Assembly: GCA_963716095.1 (NCBI GenBank)
Contig: CAVQSV010000005.1
Location: 124,001-188,000 of the forward strand
DNA: 64,000 bases
Direction: 5' to 3'
Source: Sva-07 sp963716095
GTDB lineage: Bacteria; Actinomycetota; Acidimicrobiia; Acidimicrobiales; Ilumatobacteraceae
Part shown: in pieces, positions 27,101 through 36,170 of the stretch
How positions within the stretch are numbered: position 1 is the stretch's first letter
Layout: every line of letters begins with the position of its first letter
Translations under genes and position numbers: made by a program
Notes under the pieces: model-generated
What the model was told of the DNA's origin: nothing
Seen by the model: the letters and a program-made list of their open reading frames with translations, nothing else
Database searches by the model: none

Positions 27101-28863
27101 ACGGTGGCACCGATGACGGCGGCGACGATTCCTCGTCCGCTGACACCGCAACGATCACGATCACGGCGATCAACGACCCCGTCATTGCTGGCGCTGACAC
27201 CGCGACCGTTGACGAGGACGACACCGCCGGGATCACCGTCGACGTGCTCGCCAACGACAGCGACGCCGACGCCGACTCACTCGCCATCGTGTCCCTCGAC
27301 ACCAGCACCATCGCCGGTGGCACCGTCACCAATCTCGGACTCGGATCGCTGAACTACACGCCGAACCGGGACTTCAACGGCACCGAGACCTTCACCTACA
27401 CCGTCAGCGACGGCAACGGGAGCAGCGACACCGCAAGCGTGACGGTCACCGTGAACCCGATACCCGACGTACCCGTCGCAGGCGCCGACACGTTCGCCAC
27501 CGTCGAAGACACCGCCCTCGTCATCGCAGCACCTGGACTGCTCGGCAACGACGACGACGCAGACGGTGACTCGCTTGCCGTCACCCCGACTCCCGTCGTC
27601 GGACCATCCAACGGAACGCTCACACTCGCCGTCGACGGAGCCTTCAGCTACACCCCGAACAGCGGGTTCGTCGGCACCGACAGCTTCACGTATCAACTGG
27701 AGGACTCAACCGGACTCACTGCCAACGCCGCCGTCACGGTCACCGTCGACTCCGGCCTCAGTGCAGGCGAGCTCTACCTCGGCATCACCCCAGGGCTCGG
27801 CACCTGGAACATGACCACCGGCACGCCATCGGACGCCGCACCGGAACCCGACCACGACATCGACGGCGACCCCGGCATCACCGTCGCCAGCGGTGGGCCA
27901 TTCGACACCAAGACGTGGGTCCGAAACATCACCGGCACCGCACTCGACCTCGACGGCCCGGTCGCCCTCGAACTCTGGAGCACCATCGAGAACTTCGAAA
28001 CCGGCAACGAGGGACACCCCGACATCACCCTGTTCGACTGCGACGACCTGGGAATGGATTGCACCACCGTCGGTCGTACGGCCGTCCACATCGACGACTA
28101 CAACGGTGGGGTCGCCGACTGGGTCAAGGTCGACATCTCGCTGGGCAACGTCACCCACACGTTCCCCATCGGACGACAGCTGCGCCTCCAGATCGAACAG
28201 CGCCACAACGACCTCTGGATCGCCGCCAGCGGCGCCCGACCCAGTCGACTCGTCTACACCATCGCCAACGCCGCACCCATTGCCGCCAACGACGTCGCCC
28301 CTGCCATCGTCGAGGACGCCGGCGTCACGAACATCGATGTGCTGGCCAATGACACCGACACCAACCTCGACGCCGCAAGCGTGACGATCACCACGCCGCC
28401 CGCGAACGGCACCGCGACGCCCCGACCCGACGGCACCGTCGACTACCAGGCGAATCCGGACGCGAACGGGGCCGACAGCTTCACCTACCGGGTGTGCGAC
28501 ACGGGCGGACTGTGCGCGACAGCAACTGTCAACGTCACCATCACAGCAGTCAACGACCGACCCGTCTTCAATGCCGGCCCCGACATCACCATCAACGCCG
28601 CCGACCCGGCCTCCACCCGAATCGGATGGGCGACCGGGATCAGCAGCGGACCAGCCAACGAATCCAGCCAGACACTCACCTTCAGCGTCACCGCTGTCGA
28701 CCCCTCCCTCTTCAGCGTCCAACCCGCCGTCGACCCCACCGGCACACTCAGGTTCACCCCGTCGGGAATCGCCGGCACGACCACGATCACCGTCCAGCTC
28801 ACCGACAGCGGCGGTGGCAGCAACACCTCTGCCCCGCAGACCGCCCGTCTCACTCTCAGCTGA
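24125..28863 (+). CDS. Giant fusion: membrane HD-GYP phosphodiesterase plus tandem Ig/cadherin-like repeats, three frameshifts
   Basis: About 1,580 residues if joined. N-terminus: two membrane helices (about 42-64 and 73-110). Residues about 150-330: HD-GYP domain with HDIGKLEVP and HHERWDGKGYP, the signature of cyclic-di-GMP phosphodiesterases. A hydrophobic stretch (IMGPLSWVAQAPVLGNIPIG) near 340-365 could cross the membrane again. Then come about nine Ig/cadherin-type repeats recognisable by VDVLANDxDxD and TVTAVNDAP; two precede a proline-rich linker near 26090-26250 and seven follow, with a beta-sandwich module (27766-28260) inserted before the last two. Breaks: an extra G near 25305, and two lost bases in the linker. 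The repeats start in mid-sentence right after the HD-GYP frame ends, with no start codon or gap, so one protein is the simplest reading. GTG 24125 start; an alternative is two separate genes. Confidence 0.72.
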
Positions 28864-28953
28864 GCTCCCGCACCTCGAATCGGTCATCGCAGTCAGGTCG
28901 GCGCAAGCAGGAGCCACCATGGGAATGGAGAACTGGACACCAGCACGGTGCTT

Positions 28954-28996
28954 CTCGTGAACAATTTCACCTCTGGGGCGTGGAGTTGTTCACGAG
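28954..28996. repeat. Family A inverted repeat, copy 2
   Basis: 43 bp, arms CTCGTGAACAA / TTGTTCACGAG, loop TTTCACCTCTGGGGCGTGGAG. Follows the Ig-repeat gene by 90 bases and precedes the SRPBCC gene. Flanks GACACCAGCACGG and TTCGCTGGAGG match those of copy 1. Confidence 0.87.
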
Positions 28997-29082
28997 TTCG
29001 CTGGAGGGCTGACGTGTGACCGCGAGACGCACATCTCGGGATTGGCCGGAATACTTCGGGTCGACTCGGTGCTCAGATCATC

Positions 29083-29532
29083 ATGGCCCGCTACATCGTC
29101 CATGTCCGCACCCCGATGCCGCCCGCTGAGGCGTTCGCGTACCTGGCCGACCTCACGAACTTCGCCGAGTGGGACCCCGGCGTCGACCGGGTCGAGCAGG
29201 TCGAAGGCGACGGCGCCGGCCTGGGCGCCGCGTTCGATGTCGCGGTGAAGGTGCCCGGCAGCACGATGACGCTGCGCTACGACACCGTTGCCTTCGACGA
29301 GGCGTCGGCCACGATGACGGCCTTCGCCCAGAACGCGCTGTTGACCTCGGAGGACACGATCACCGTCGAGGCCGACGGCGACGGTTCGATCGCCACGTAC
29401 GACGCAGAGCTGAAGCTCAAGGGTCTGCTCGGCCTGTCCGATCCGCTGCTCCGGCTGACGTTCAACCAGATCGGCGACCGTGCCGCGGCCGGGCTCGTCG
29501 AGGCACTCGCCGGCGAACGCGTCGCCAAGTGA
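29083..29532 (+). CDS. SRPBCC family protein (polyketide cyclase/START-like)
   Basis: 149 residues with the helix-grip fold pattern: YIVHVRTPMPPAEAFAYLAD at the N-terminus, NFAEWDPGV, then alternating strands and a long C-terminal helix. Members bind hydrophobic ligands or act as cyclases. Stop overlaps the GTG of the following SDR (GTGA), so the two are translated together; an SRPBCC/DHRS12-type SDR pair suggests a shared lipid-like or aromatic substrate. ATG 29083 is the natural start. Confidence 0.82.
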   Translation: MARYIVHVRTPMPPAEAFAYLADLTNFAEWDPGVDRVEQVEGDGAGLGAAFDVAVKVPGSTMTLRYDTVAFDEASATMTAFAQNALLTSEDTITVEADGDGSIATYDAELKLKGLLGLSDPLLRLTFNQIGDRAAAGLVEALAGERVAK

Positions 29533-30500
29533 ACGGCCGCTCGATCGCCGATGCGCTCATCGAGGCGCCGATCGTCACGAGCTTCACGCGCCTGGGCTAC
29601 GAGGCACGCAGCCGACTGGCAGGCTGGGGGTCGTTGGACGACTACGACCTCACGGGTCGGGTCATCGTGGTCACGGGCGGCACATCGGGGCTCGGCTACG
29701 CAGCCGCCGAACAGCTCGCCCGCTGCGGTGCGACGCTGGTCGTCGTCGGACGCAACGACGAACGCAACGAGCGAGCGGTCACCGAACTGGCCACCACTAC
29801 CGGCAACCCGTCGATCACCCAGATCCCCGCCGACATGGGTGACCTCGAACAGGTCCGTCGCCTCGCAGAACGGATTCTCGCCGTCCACGACCGGTTGGAC
29901 GTCCTGATCCACAATGCGGGTGCGCTCGACCCCGAGCGCCGCGTCGCACCCGGCGGCACCGAGGCCACCGTCGCGAGCCAGGTCGTCGGCCCGTTCCTCC
30001 TCACGAGGCTCCTGCTCGACCGCCTCGCCGCCTCGGCACCGGCCCGTGTGCTCACGATGTCGTCCGGTGGGATGTACGCCACCGGTCTGAAGGTGTCCGA
30101 GCTCGAAATGGCACCCGCCGACTACGACGGCACCCAGCAGTACGCACGAGCCAAGCGCGCCCAGGTCACACTGAACGAGATGTGGGCCGACAGGTACGGC
30201 GATCGAGGTGTCACCTTCCACGCGCTGCACCCCGGCTGGGCCGACACCCCCGGCGTCGATGCCGGGCTCCCGACCTTCGCGAAGGTGATGGGACCGTTCC
30301 TGCGAACCCCGGAGCAGGGCGCGGACACCCTCGTCTGGCTCGCCGCCGACGACACAGCGCTCGCGTCGAACGGCCGCTTCTGGCTCGACCGTGCGCCGCG
30401 CCCGATCCACAAGCTCCCGACGACACGAGGGACCGACACCGCCGAACGACGCAACCGGCTCTGGAACTGGGTCGCCGCGACCGCCGACGCCACGCAGTGA
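29529..30500 (+). CDS. SDR family oxidoreductase (DHRS12-like)
   Basis: 323-residue short-chain dehydrogenase. After a 45-residue leader: VVTGGTSGLGYAAAEQLARC (cofactor binding), IHNAGAL, TMSSGGMY (catalytic Ser) and QYARAKRAQ (Tyr-x3-Lys). PGWADTPGV follows, as in DHRS12-like enzymes. GTG 29529 overlaps the stop of the SRPBCC gene; earlier starts would run through that gene in another frame. Substrate unknown, probably a lipophilic alcohol or ketone. Convergent with a methyltransferase 82 bases away. Confidence 0.86.
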   Translation: MNGRSIADALIEAPIVTSFTRLGYEARSRLAGWGSLDDYDLTGRVIVVTGGTSGLGYAAAEQLARCGATLVVVGRNDERNERAVTELATTTGNPSITQIPADMGDLEQVRRLAERILAVHDRLDVLIHNAGALDPERRVAPGGTEATVASQVVGPFLLTRLLLDRLAASAPARVLTMSSGGMYATGLKVSELEMAPADYDGTQQYARAKRAQVTLNEMWADRYGDRGVTFHALHPGWADTPGVDAGLPTFAKVMGPFLRTPEQGADTLVWLAADDTALASNGRFWLDRAPRPIHKLPTTRGTDTAERRNRLWNWVAATADATQ

Positions 30501-30582
30501 ACACCTGGGTGGTTCACCCGACCACGGTGGTGGTGTGCGTCGAACTCGCCGGCGACCTCTCCGGGGAGACGTCGCGAGCGTC

Positions 30583-31236
30583 TCACAGCACTTCGTAGAC
30601 GAAGTACCGGACCTTGATGCGCGCGCCGTACTCGGGGTGATGCGGGAGGTACGGCATGGGTTCGGTGCCGAACATCCGCTTCCAGAGGCCGTCGCGCTCC
30701 AACTCCTCGAGCTGCTCGCCGTAGTTCTGGTCGCGCATGATGTCGTCGCGTTGGGAGAACACGACGTGGCCGCCGCTGCGCACGATGCGGCACAGCTCGC
30801 GGAGGATCTCGTTGGTCTCGAAGTACGTCAGTGCCCCGATGAAGTTGACCGCGTCGAACTCGCCGTCCTCGAACGGGAGCGGAAAGGACTGCATGTCGAC
30901 TCGTTCGACCCGGTCGTAGGCGCCGGTCTGGTCGGCGAGCTCCAACAGCTTCGCGGAGATGTCGATGCCTTCGATGTGGCCGTAGCCGAGGTTGCGCAGC
31001 GCGGTCCCGGTGAGTCCCGACCCGCATGCGGCATCCAGGATCCGGCTCTGTCTCGGGACGTAGTTCTTCAAGATCGCGGCGGCGGTCTCCGGGCCGACGT
31101 AGCCCCACTCGTCGAAGGTCTCGTCGTAGCTGCCGGTCTCGGCGAACATGTCGTAGGCGTGCTCCACCGTGGCGCTGTCGATGGAGGAGTCCTCGCCCCA
31201 GATCTCGGGGGTCTCCTCGATGATGTCCCGCATCAC
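30583..31236 (-). CDS. Class I SAM-dependent methyltransferase
   Basis: 217 residues, WBSCR27-like. N-terminal helix region with HAYDMFAETGSYDETFDEWGY, then SAM motif I LDAACGSGLTG, IEGIDIS (motif II acidic loop), FDAVNFIGALTYF and ILRELCRIVRSGGHVVFSQR. All SAM-binding features are present. Substrate unknown. Start at ATG 31236 or 31233. The stretch 31237-31373 upstream, up to the esterase-like gene, contains nothing I can assign. Confidence 0.82.
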   Translation of the reverse strand: MMRDIIEETPEIWGEDSSIDSATVEHAYDMFAETGSYDETFDEWGYVGPETAAAILKNYVPRQSRILDAACGSGLTGTALRNLGYGHIEGIDISAKLLELADQTGAYDRVERVDMQSFPLPFEDGEFDAVNFIGALTYFETNEILRELCRIVRSGGHVVFSQRDDIMRDQNYGEQLEELERDGLWKRMFGTEPMPYLPHHPEYGARIKVRYFVYEVL

Positions 31237-31373
31237 GAACCCTCCGTTGGATCATCGTCGGTGTACCCGGTCACCGTACCCCGTGTGCGGTCGTCGTGAT
31301 GACCGCACATACAGTCCTTGCGGTGGATGCCGAACCCGACTGCGTCTTCTGTGGATCGGCAACGAGGGACGTG

Positions 31374-32414
31374 TCACCGATCTCGCTCCTCGGAGGTGGA
31401 CATCGCAACGTCGACGATCATGCCGATGAACGCTGCTTCCTGCTCACTGCCGGCTTCGATGACGTGACCGCCGCGAAACGTGGTCAACGTCGCGTCGTAG
31501 CCGGCGTCGATCAGACGCTGGTGGTAGTCGAGGTTGGCGTCAGTGATCGGCCAACCGCCGGGCGGTGCGGCCGGCCCGCCCTGGTCGTCGTCGCCGACGG
31601 CGACGGCCACCGTTGCGTCGGGGTTCCTTCCGAGCAGAAGGTACGGGTCGAACAGGTCGAGTTCTTCGGGGGTGAGCGAAGTCCACGCAGGGAGGGGAAG
31701 CAGGCCGTCGCGGGCCCACTCGGCGGCAAACACCGGCGTGCCGCCCACTGCGACCGCGTCGGGGAGCGAGATGTCGGGATCGACCACGCAGTCGGTGACC
31801 GCGAGCGGGGCGTCGGGGCCGAGCAGACCATGAACCAGGGCGGTGAATCCACCGGTCGAGTAGCCCGACACGGTGACGGCAGTGGGGTCGCCGCTGTGGT
31901 CGGCGGCCGTCGCCTCCGCGTAGGCAATGGCGCAGACCGAGTCCTGCGAGCCGCCGGCAGGACCGTTCGAGCGCCAGTCGGGGGCATAGACCACCAGTCC
32001 CTGCTCAGCGAGGGCCTGCAGGCGTCCTGCGGCGTCGGAGCGACGGTCCGGTGCCGGCGGACCTCCGTGGAAGTACACCACGACGGGCCAGCCCGAACCG
32101 ACGGTCGGTGCGTAGACGTCGAGCGACCGCTCACTCGTGTAGGCGATGTTGTCGACCAGTGCGACCTCGACGGGGAGTTCGAAGACGTTCTCGGTGGTCC
32201 CCGGGGCGGATTCAGTGGTCGTGGGAACTTCGGTCGTCGCCGTGGTGGGCAGCTCGGTGTTGGTCGGTGGCCCTGTGGTGGTCGGCAGTTCTGTGGTGGC
32301 CGGCGAAGTGTCGGCGTCGGGATCGCCATCGTCGCCGCACGACGCGCCGATCATGGCCATGGCTGCGATCGCGGTCGCCAGCAACGGGGCGTGTGCATGT
32401 CGCACGGCGGGCAT
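31374..32414 (-). CDS. Secreted alpha/beta-hydrolase lipoprotein
   Basis: 346 residues. Signal peptide with lipobox MIGASCGDDG, a Thr/Pro/Glu-rich linker to about residue 75, then an alpha/beta-hydrolase fold: VVVYFHGGP (oxyanion hole), YAPDWRSNG, SGYSTGGFTA (nucleophile Ser in G-x-S-x-G) and a late GGHVIE (catalytic His). Related to BD-FAE/carboxylesterase and dienelactone hydrolase branches. Should act on the outer face of the membrane on an ester. Start ATG 32414 gives the signal peptide; upstream in-frame codons do not. The 216 bases upstream contain no gene. Confidence 0.8.
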   Translation of the reverse strand: MPAVRHAHAPLLATAIAAMAMIGASCGDDGDPDADTSPATTELPTTTGPPTNTELPTTATTEVPTTTESAPGTTENVFELPVEVALVDNIAYTSERSLDVYAPTVGSGWPVVVYFHGGPPAPDRRSDAAGRLQALAEQGLVVYAPDWRSNGPAGGSQDSVCAIAYAEATAADHSGDPTAVTVSGYSTGGFTALVHGLLGPDAPLAVTDCVVDPDISLPDAVAVGGTPVFAAEWARDGLLPLPAWTSLTPEELDLFDPYLLLGRNPDATVAVAVGDDDQGGPAAPPGGWPITDANLDYHQRLIDAGYDATLTTFRGGHVIEAGSEQEAAFIGMIVDVAMSTSEERDR

Positions 32415-32630
32415 GTACCCGAATATGTGCCTCCAGTGTGGACCGGGGTAGGGCCGTTGGTCCGTCCGATGGGGTGGGTCCGACATGCTGCGCTGCACGA
32501 GCGGCGCGGGACGGCTTCGGCCCGACTCCTCGACGACGGCCGCGAGGTTCATCGGTCGACCGATCGGTTGATCGTAGAAGCCACCTGGTAGCCGATGCGC
32601 CGGGCGACCTCGATCAGCATCATCGATGAC

Positions 32631-33203
32631 ATGACGAACTCATTGACCCTCCAGCCTTCAACACCTGCAGCGGAGCACCCCGCCGAGCCATTCGGCGGGG
32701 CTCGCATCAAGCCGGCGTGGGCGACCCGCGTCGCACAGGTACTCACCGGGGCCCTTGCGTTGTTCCTGATCTCGTCCGGGGCGGCCAAGTTCGGTGGCGG
32801 ACACGTGTTCCAGTACATCGAGCACAAATCCGGAATCGACCTCTTCCATCCGTTCTCGAACTACGTGGTCGGTACCGCCGAGGTGGTGGCGGGGGCCTTC
32901 ATCCTGTTCCGGCGCACCCGACTCGCCGGCGCGTCGATTGCATCGTTGCTGATGATCGGTGCAGTTGCGTTCCACCTGTCACCCTGGCTCGGGGTGGCGG
33001 TGCCGACAGGACTGGCCGAGGGTGCGTCTTCCCCGTGGGCGGCCGATGACTTCGCCGGGACGACCACGGTTGCACCCTTCGTCATGGCAATCGTGACCGG
33101 CCTCGGTTCGTTGCTGGTGATGCGCTCTGGGTGGCGTGCCCGTGCGGGCACATCCGAGGCGGGCCCGACGGCGGAGCGAGGCGGGCGTGCAGCGGCTGCC
33201 TGA
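32631..33203 (+). CDS. DoxX-like membrane protein
   Basis: 190 residues, four predicted membrane helices (about 30-50, 75-95, 100-120, 145-165). VLTGALALFLISSGAAKFGG, then a conserved-style EVVAGAFILFRRTRLAGA, match the DoxX/MauE-like family whose members sit with redox or thiol partners; no partner is seen here. The N-terminus is preceded by two other possible ATGs; I chose 32631. Last 25 residues are Ala/Gly/Arg-rich and likely unstructured. Confidence 0.72.
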   Translation: MTNSLTLQPSTPAAEHPAEPFGGARIKPAWATRVAQVLTGALALFLISSGAAKFGGGHVFQYIEHKSGIDLFHPFSNYVVGTAEVVAGAFILFRRTRLAGASIASLLMIGAVAFHLSPWLGVAVPTGLAEGASSPWAADDFAGTTTVAPFVMAIVTGLGSLLVMRSGWRARAGTSEAGPTAERGGRAAAA

Positions 33204-33256
33204 GCGTCGGCGGGATCGATACGATCGCTTCGGGGCGGAGGCAGGAAGGGGCGACC

Positions 33257-34432
33257 GTGGGGAACGATGACAGGGGGCGCGATGCGCCCGTCGGTCGGCT
33301 GGCTCGTGTCTGGTCGGTGATCGCTATCGCGAGCGTGCTGGCCGGACTCGTGCTCACCTTCGATCCCGACTTCGCCAGCCCTGGTTCGACGGTGGTCACC
33401 CTGATTCCGTTCCTGCTCCTTCCGATCATCGGCGTGGCAGCGATCAGTCTTCCCGACCGGGGCCCGTCGTCGACTCTGACCGTCACGACAGTCGTGGCGA
33501 TCCTTGGCTGGGCGATCTTGGTCTTCGACGACGACCGCTGGTCGATTCTCACGTTCGCGTTGCTCGGGCTGTGTTTCTCCGTGGAGCGGAGGCTCGGCGT
33601 CGTCCTCGCACTGATCGTCACCACGATCTGGACGGCCGCGTGGATCGATGACGGCGTCGACGGTTGGCAGCTCCTCATCCCGCTCGCCGTCTTCGGGGGA
33701 GGTGTGGTCCTGTGGTCGACTCTGCGACGCGCCGAAGTGGAGAGCGCAACGCTGGCCGAAACGCTCGAGCGGCTCGAGTCGGCGCAAGCCGAGCTCGCGG
33801 CCGCTGAACATGAACGTGGCGTGCTTGCCGAGCGTGCACGCTTCGCCGGCGAGATACACGACACCCTCGCCCAAGGATTCACGTCGATCGTCCTCCTCAG
33901 CCGCGCCGCCCAGCGCACCGGCGACCTCCCCGGTGCGCTGACCGAGATCGAGTCGGTCGCTCATGACCACCTGGCGGCGGCGCGGCGGCTCGTTGCAGCG
34001 GTCGGCCCTGCCGACCTCGAGTCGCTGTCGCTTCCCGATGCGATGCGTCGACAGCTCGACCAGACCATCGACCCGGCGAGGACGAGGGTGCACTTCGAGG
34101 TCAGTGGTGACACGACTCGCCTTCCGGCAGAAGTCGAGGTCACGCTGTTCCGCGGGTTGCAGGAGACACTTCTCAACGTCCGCAAACACGCCGAGGCGAC
34201 CAGCGTTCACGTCACCCTCAGCTACCTCGGCGACGTCGTTGCGCTCGACGTTCGCGACGATGGGCGCGGATTCACCGATGGAGCTGTCGCCGACCACGGC
34301 GATCTCACCGGTGGGCAAGGGCTGCGAGCGCTCCGACATCGAACCGGTGCCCTCGGCGGCGAATTGACCATCGAGACCACATCCAACGGCGGCTCAGCCG
34401 TCTCGCTGCAACTTCCAGCGGTGCAGCCATGA
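33257..34432 (+). CDS. Sensor histidine kinase, NarL/HisKA_3 type
   Basis: 391 residues. About five membrane helices from 15 to 150, a short coiled-coil with ETLERLESAQAELAAAEHE, then the dimerisation/phosphoacceptor domain RFAGEIHDTLAQGFTSI (phosphorylated His in EIHDT) and a HATPase domain with ETLLNVRKHA (N box) and DVRDDGRGF (G1 box), ending GGSAVSLQLP. No extracellular sensor domain, so it probably senses membrane or internal signals. Its stop overlaps the response-regulator start (ATGA). GTG 33257 start. Confidence 0.9.
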   Translation: MGNDDRGRDAPVGRLARVWSVIAIASVLAGLVLTFDPDFASPGSTVVTLIPFLLLPIIGVAAISLPDRGPSSTLTVTTVVAILGWAILVFDDDRWSILTFALLGLCFSVERRLGVVLALIVTTIWTAAWIDDGVDGWQLLIPLAVFGGGVVLWSTLRRAEVESATLAETLERLESAQAELAAAEHERGVLAERARFAGEIHDTLAQGFTSIVLLSRAAQRTGDLPGALTEIESVAHDHLAAARRLVAAVGPADLESLSLPDAMRRQLDQTIDPARTRVHFEVSGDTTRLPAEVEVTLFRGLQETLLNVRKHAEATSVHVTLSYLGDVVALDVRDDGRGFTDGAVADHGDLTGGQGLRALRHRTGALGGELTIETTSNGGSAVSLQLPAVQP

Positions 34433-35062
34433 TCACGCTGCTGATCGTCGACGATCACCCGATCGTGCGCACCGGGCTCGCAGCTCTCCTCGCCGCTGAG
34501 GACGACATCGACGTCATCGGCGAGGCCGGCAACGGAACCGATGCCGTCGTTTCCGCCCTAGGGGAGCGGCCCGCGGTGACGCTCATGGACCTCCGCATGC
34601 CCGAGGTCGATGGCGTCGAAGCGATCGCCCGTATCAAGGCAGAGTGGCCCGAAGCGGCGATCATCGTGCTCACGACGTACGACACCGACGAGGCGATCGT
34701 GCGTGCGATCGAAGCCGGCGCATCGGGCTACCTGCTCAAGGACGCGCCGCCGGAGCAACTGCTCGATGCCGTTCGCCGAGCCGCTGCCGGCGAAACAGTG
34801 CTGGCGCCGCCCGTCGCACGACGACTCGTCGAACGGGTTCGCAACCCCGCAGCAGGCGCGCTTTCCCGAGCGCGAGATCGAGGTCCTTCGCGAAGTTGCA
34901 GCTGGACATACCAACGCCGAGATCGCAGACCGACTCCACATCAGCCAGGCGACGGTCAAGACGCACCTACTGCATGTCTACGACAAGCTCGGCGTCACCG
35001 ACCGGGCAGCTGCGGTAGCGCACGCCTACGAGTCGAACATTCTCACGCCACGCAACAGCTGA
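34429..35062 (+). CDS. LuxR/NarL-type response regulator, one frameshift
   Basis: About 210 residues once one extra C near 34863 (CTTTCCCGAGCGC) is removed. Receiver domain: LLIVDDHPIVRTG, phosphoacceptor Asp in TLMDLRMPEVDG, KDAPPEQL lysine. Then the LuxR helix-turn-helix: EREIEVLREVAAGHTNAEIA, ADRLHISQATVKTHLLHVYD, KLGVTDRAAAV. Forms a two-component pair with the kinase it overlaps. The frameshift cuts right between the receiver and the DNA-binding domain, but the second domain is perfectly conserved in the next frame, so an error is likely. Confidence 0.85.
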
Positions 35063-35117
35063 ACTGCCAGCTCCGGGCTGGTGGCTGAATCCGTAGCCAT
35101 ACGGAGCCCTGCGGTCA

Positions 35118-35370
35118 TCAACGACACCGGATCGGATCAACCGATGGGGTGCGGCTCGCCCAGCCTTGTCGGTCGACGAGGAAACCTCGAGCCGTGAGTA
35201 CGGCGACGACCGCTGCTCCGACATGGCCGCCCACCCAGAGCAGGTACAGGAGCCATGACCGATTGCGGAGGGACGCGTTCTCGTCGGTGAGCAGCAGCCC
35301 GTAGATCAGTGCCGGCACTGCGGTGAGCGTGAGGTTGTACACGCCGATGACCAACGCGTAGGCGCCCCAT
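35118..35370 (-). CDS. Small membrane protein, unknown, probable frameshift at the start
   Basis: About 83 residues with two membrane helices (LVIGVYNLTLTAVPALIYGL and SWLLYLLWVGGHVGAAVVAV). Read from ATG 35370 the frame must lose one G in a GGGG run near 35366 to give GAYALVIGVYN; without correction the only starts are a TTG further in. No family recognised. Independent gene between the response regulator and a forward-strand membrane protein. Confidence 0.5.
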
Positions 35371-35510
35371 GGATCGAGCCGACCCAGCTCGGGAGAGAGC
35401 GACGACGTCGACCTGGCCAGCGTCCACGGTCACACCGTGTCGGCGGTCGCTGCAGACATATTGGACGAAGAGCCCTGTGCTGCTGGGCCCGCTCCATGCA
35501 GCGTGGAGCC

Positions 35511-36170
35511 ATGGAAACGGATTCGACCACCTCGCCGGGTCCGGTGACCGCCCACCGCACGGACTGGGTCGTCTTCACGACCGGGATTGCCGCGGCGCTG
35601 GCGGTGGTCCTGGCCGGCGCCGCTCTGCTGGTCCAGATCGAGGTGACCGACGCAGACGTTGCCGTCACCCGGGGTTGCGGTTCGGTGTTCGACAGCGTCG
35701 TCGACCGGTCGGGGTGGGAGCAGTGGTGGGCCCGAGACCTCGACGAGCCCGACGAGGTCCGGTCGGCGCTCGTGCGCACGACCCGCTGCCCGGAAGCGGT
35801 CAACCAACGAGTCGCGATCGCCGCGGTGCTCGGCGCCGCCGCAGTGGTCCTGGGCGCAGTAACGATGGCGAGAAGGAGGTCCGATCGACCAGCAGACACG
35901 GCTGTGTCGCCCGTTGGCCGCCGCCTCGTGCGGATCGGTCGTCTGACCGCTGTTCTCGGCGGCGCACTCACCGCTCTCGGGATCATCGCCGTCGTCGTCC
36001 TCGTCGCCGATGCCGACTCGACGCTGTTCCTCTACACGGATCGACTCGTCGTTGGGGTCGTCGGCCTCATCGTGCTCATCCCGACCATCGCGCTGTTCGT
36101 GATCGGACGAGTACTCGTGCTGCTGGGAGAGAACGCCGAACCGATCGAACAGGATCCGGTCGATGGGTAG
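35511..36170 (+). CDS. Four-helix membrane protein, unknown function
   Basis: 219 residues with four hydrophobic helices at about 25-47, 106-126, 148-172 and 184-206. The loop after helix 1 (about 48-105) is extracellular, with two cysteines (RGCGSVFD and TTRCPEAV) that may form a disulfide. No family recognised. ATG 35511 chosen over an upstream ATG at 35496. Its stop lies inside the start of the SagB-like gene (8-base overlap), so the two are probably co-expressed. Confidence 0.65.
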   Translation: METDSTTSPGPVTAHRTDWVVFTTGIAAALAVVLAGAALLVQIEVTDADVAVTRGCGSVFDSVVDRSGWEQWWARDLDEPDEVRSALVRTTRCPEAVNQRVAIAAVLGAAAVVLGAVTMARRRSDRPADTAVSPVGRRLVRIGRLTAVLGGALTALGIIAVVVLVADADSTLFLYTDRLVVGVVGLIVLIPTIALFVIGRVLVLLGENAEPIEQDPVDG

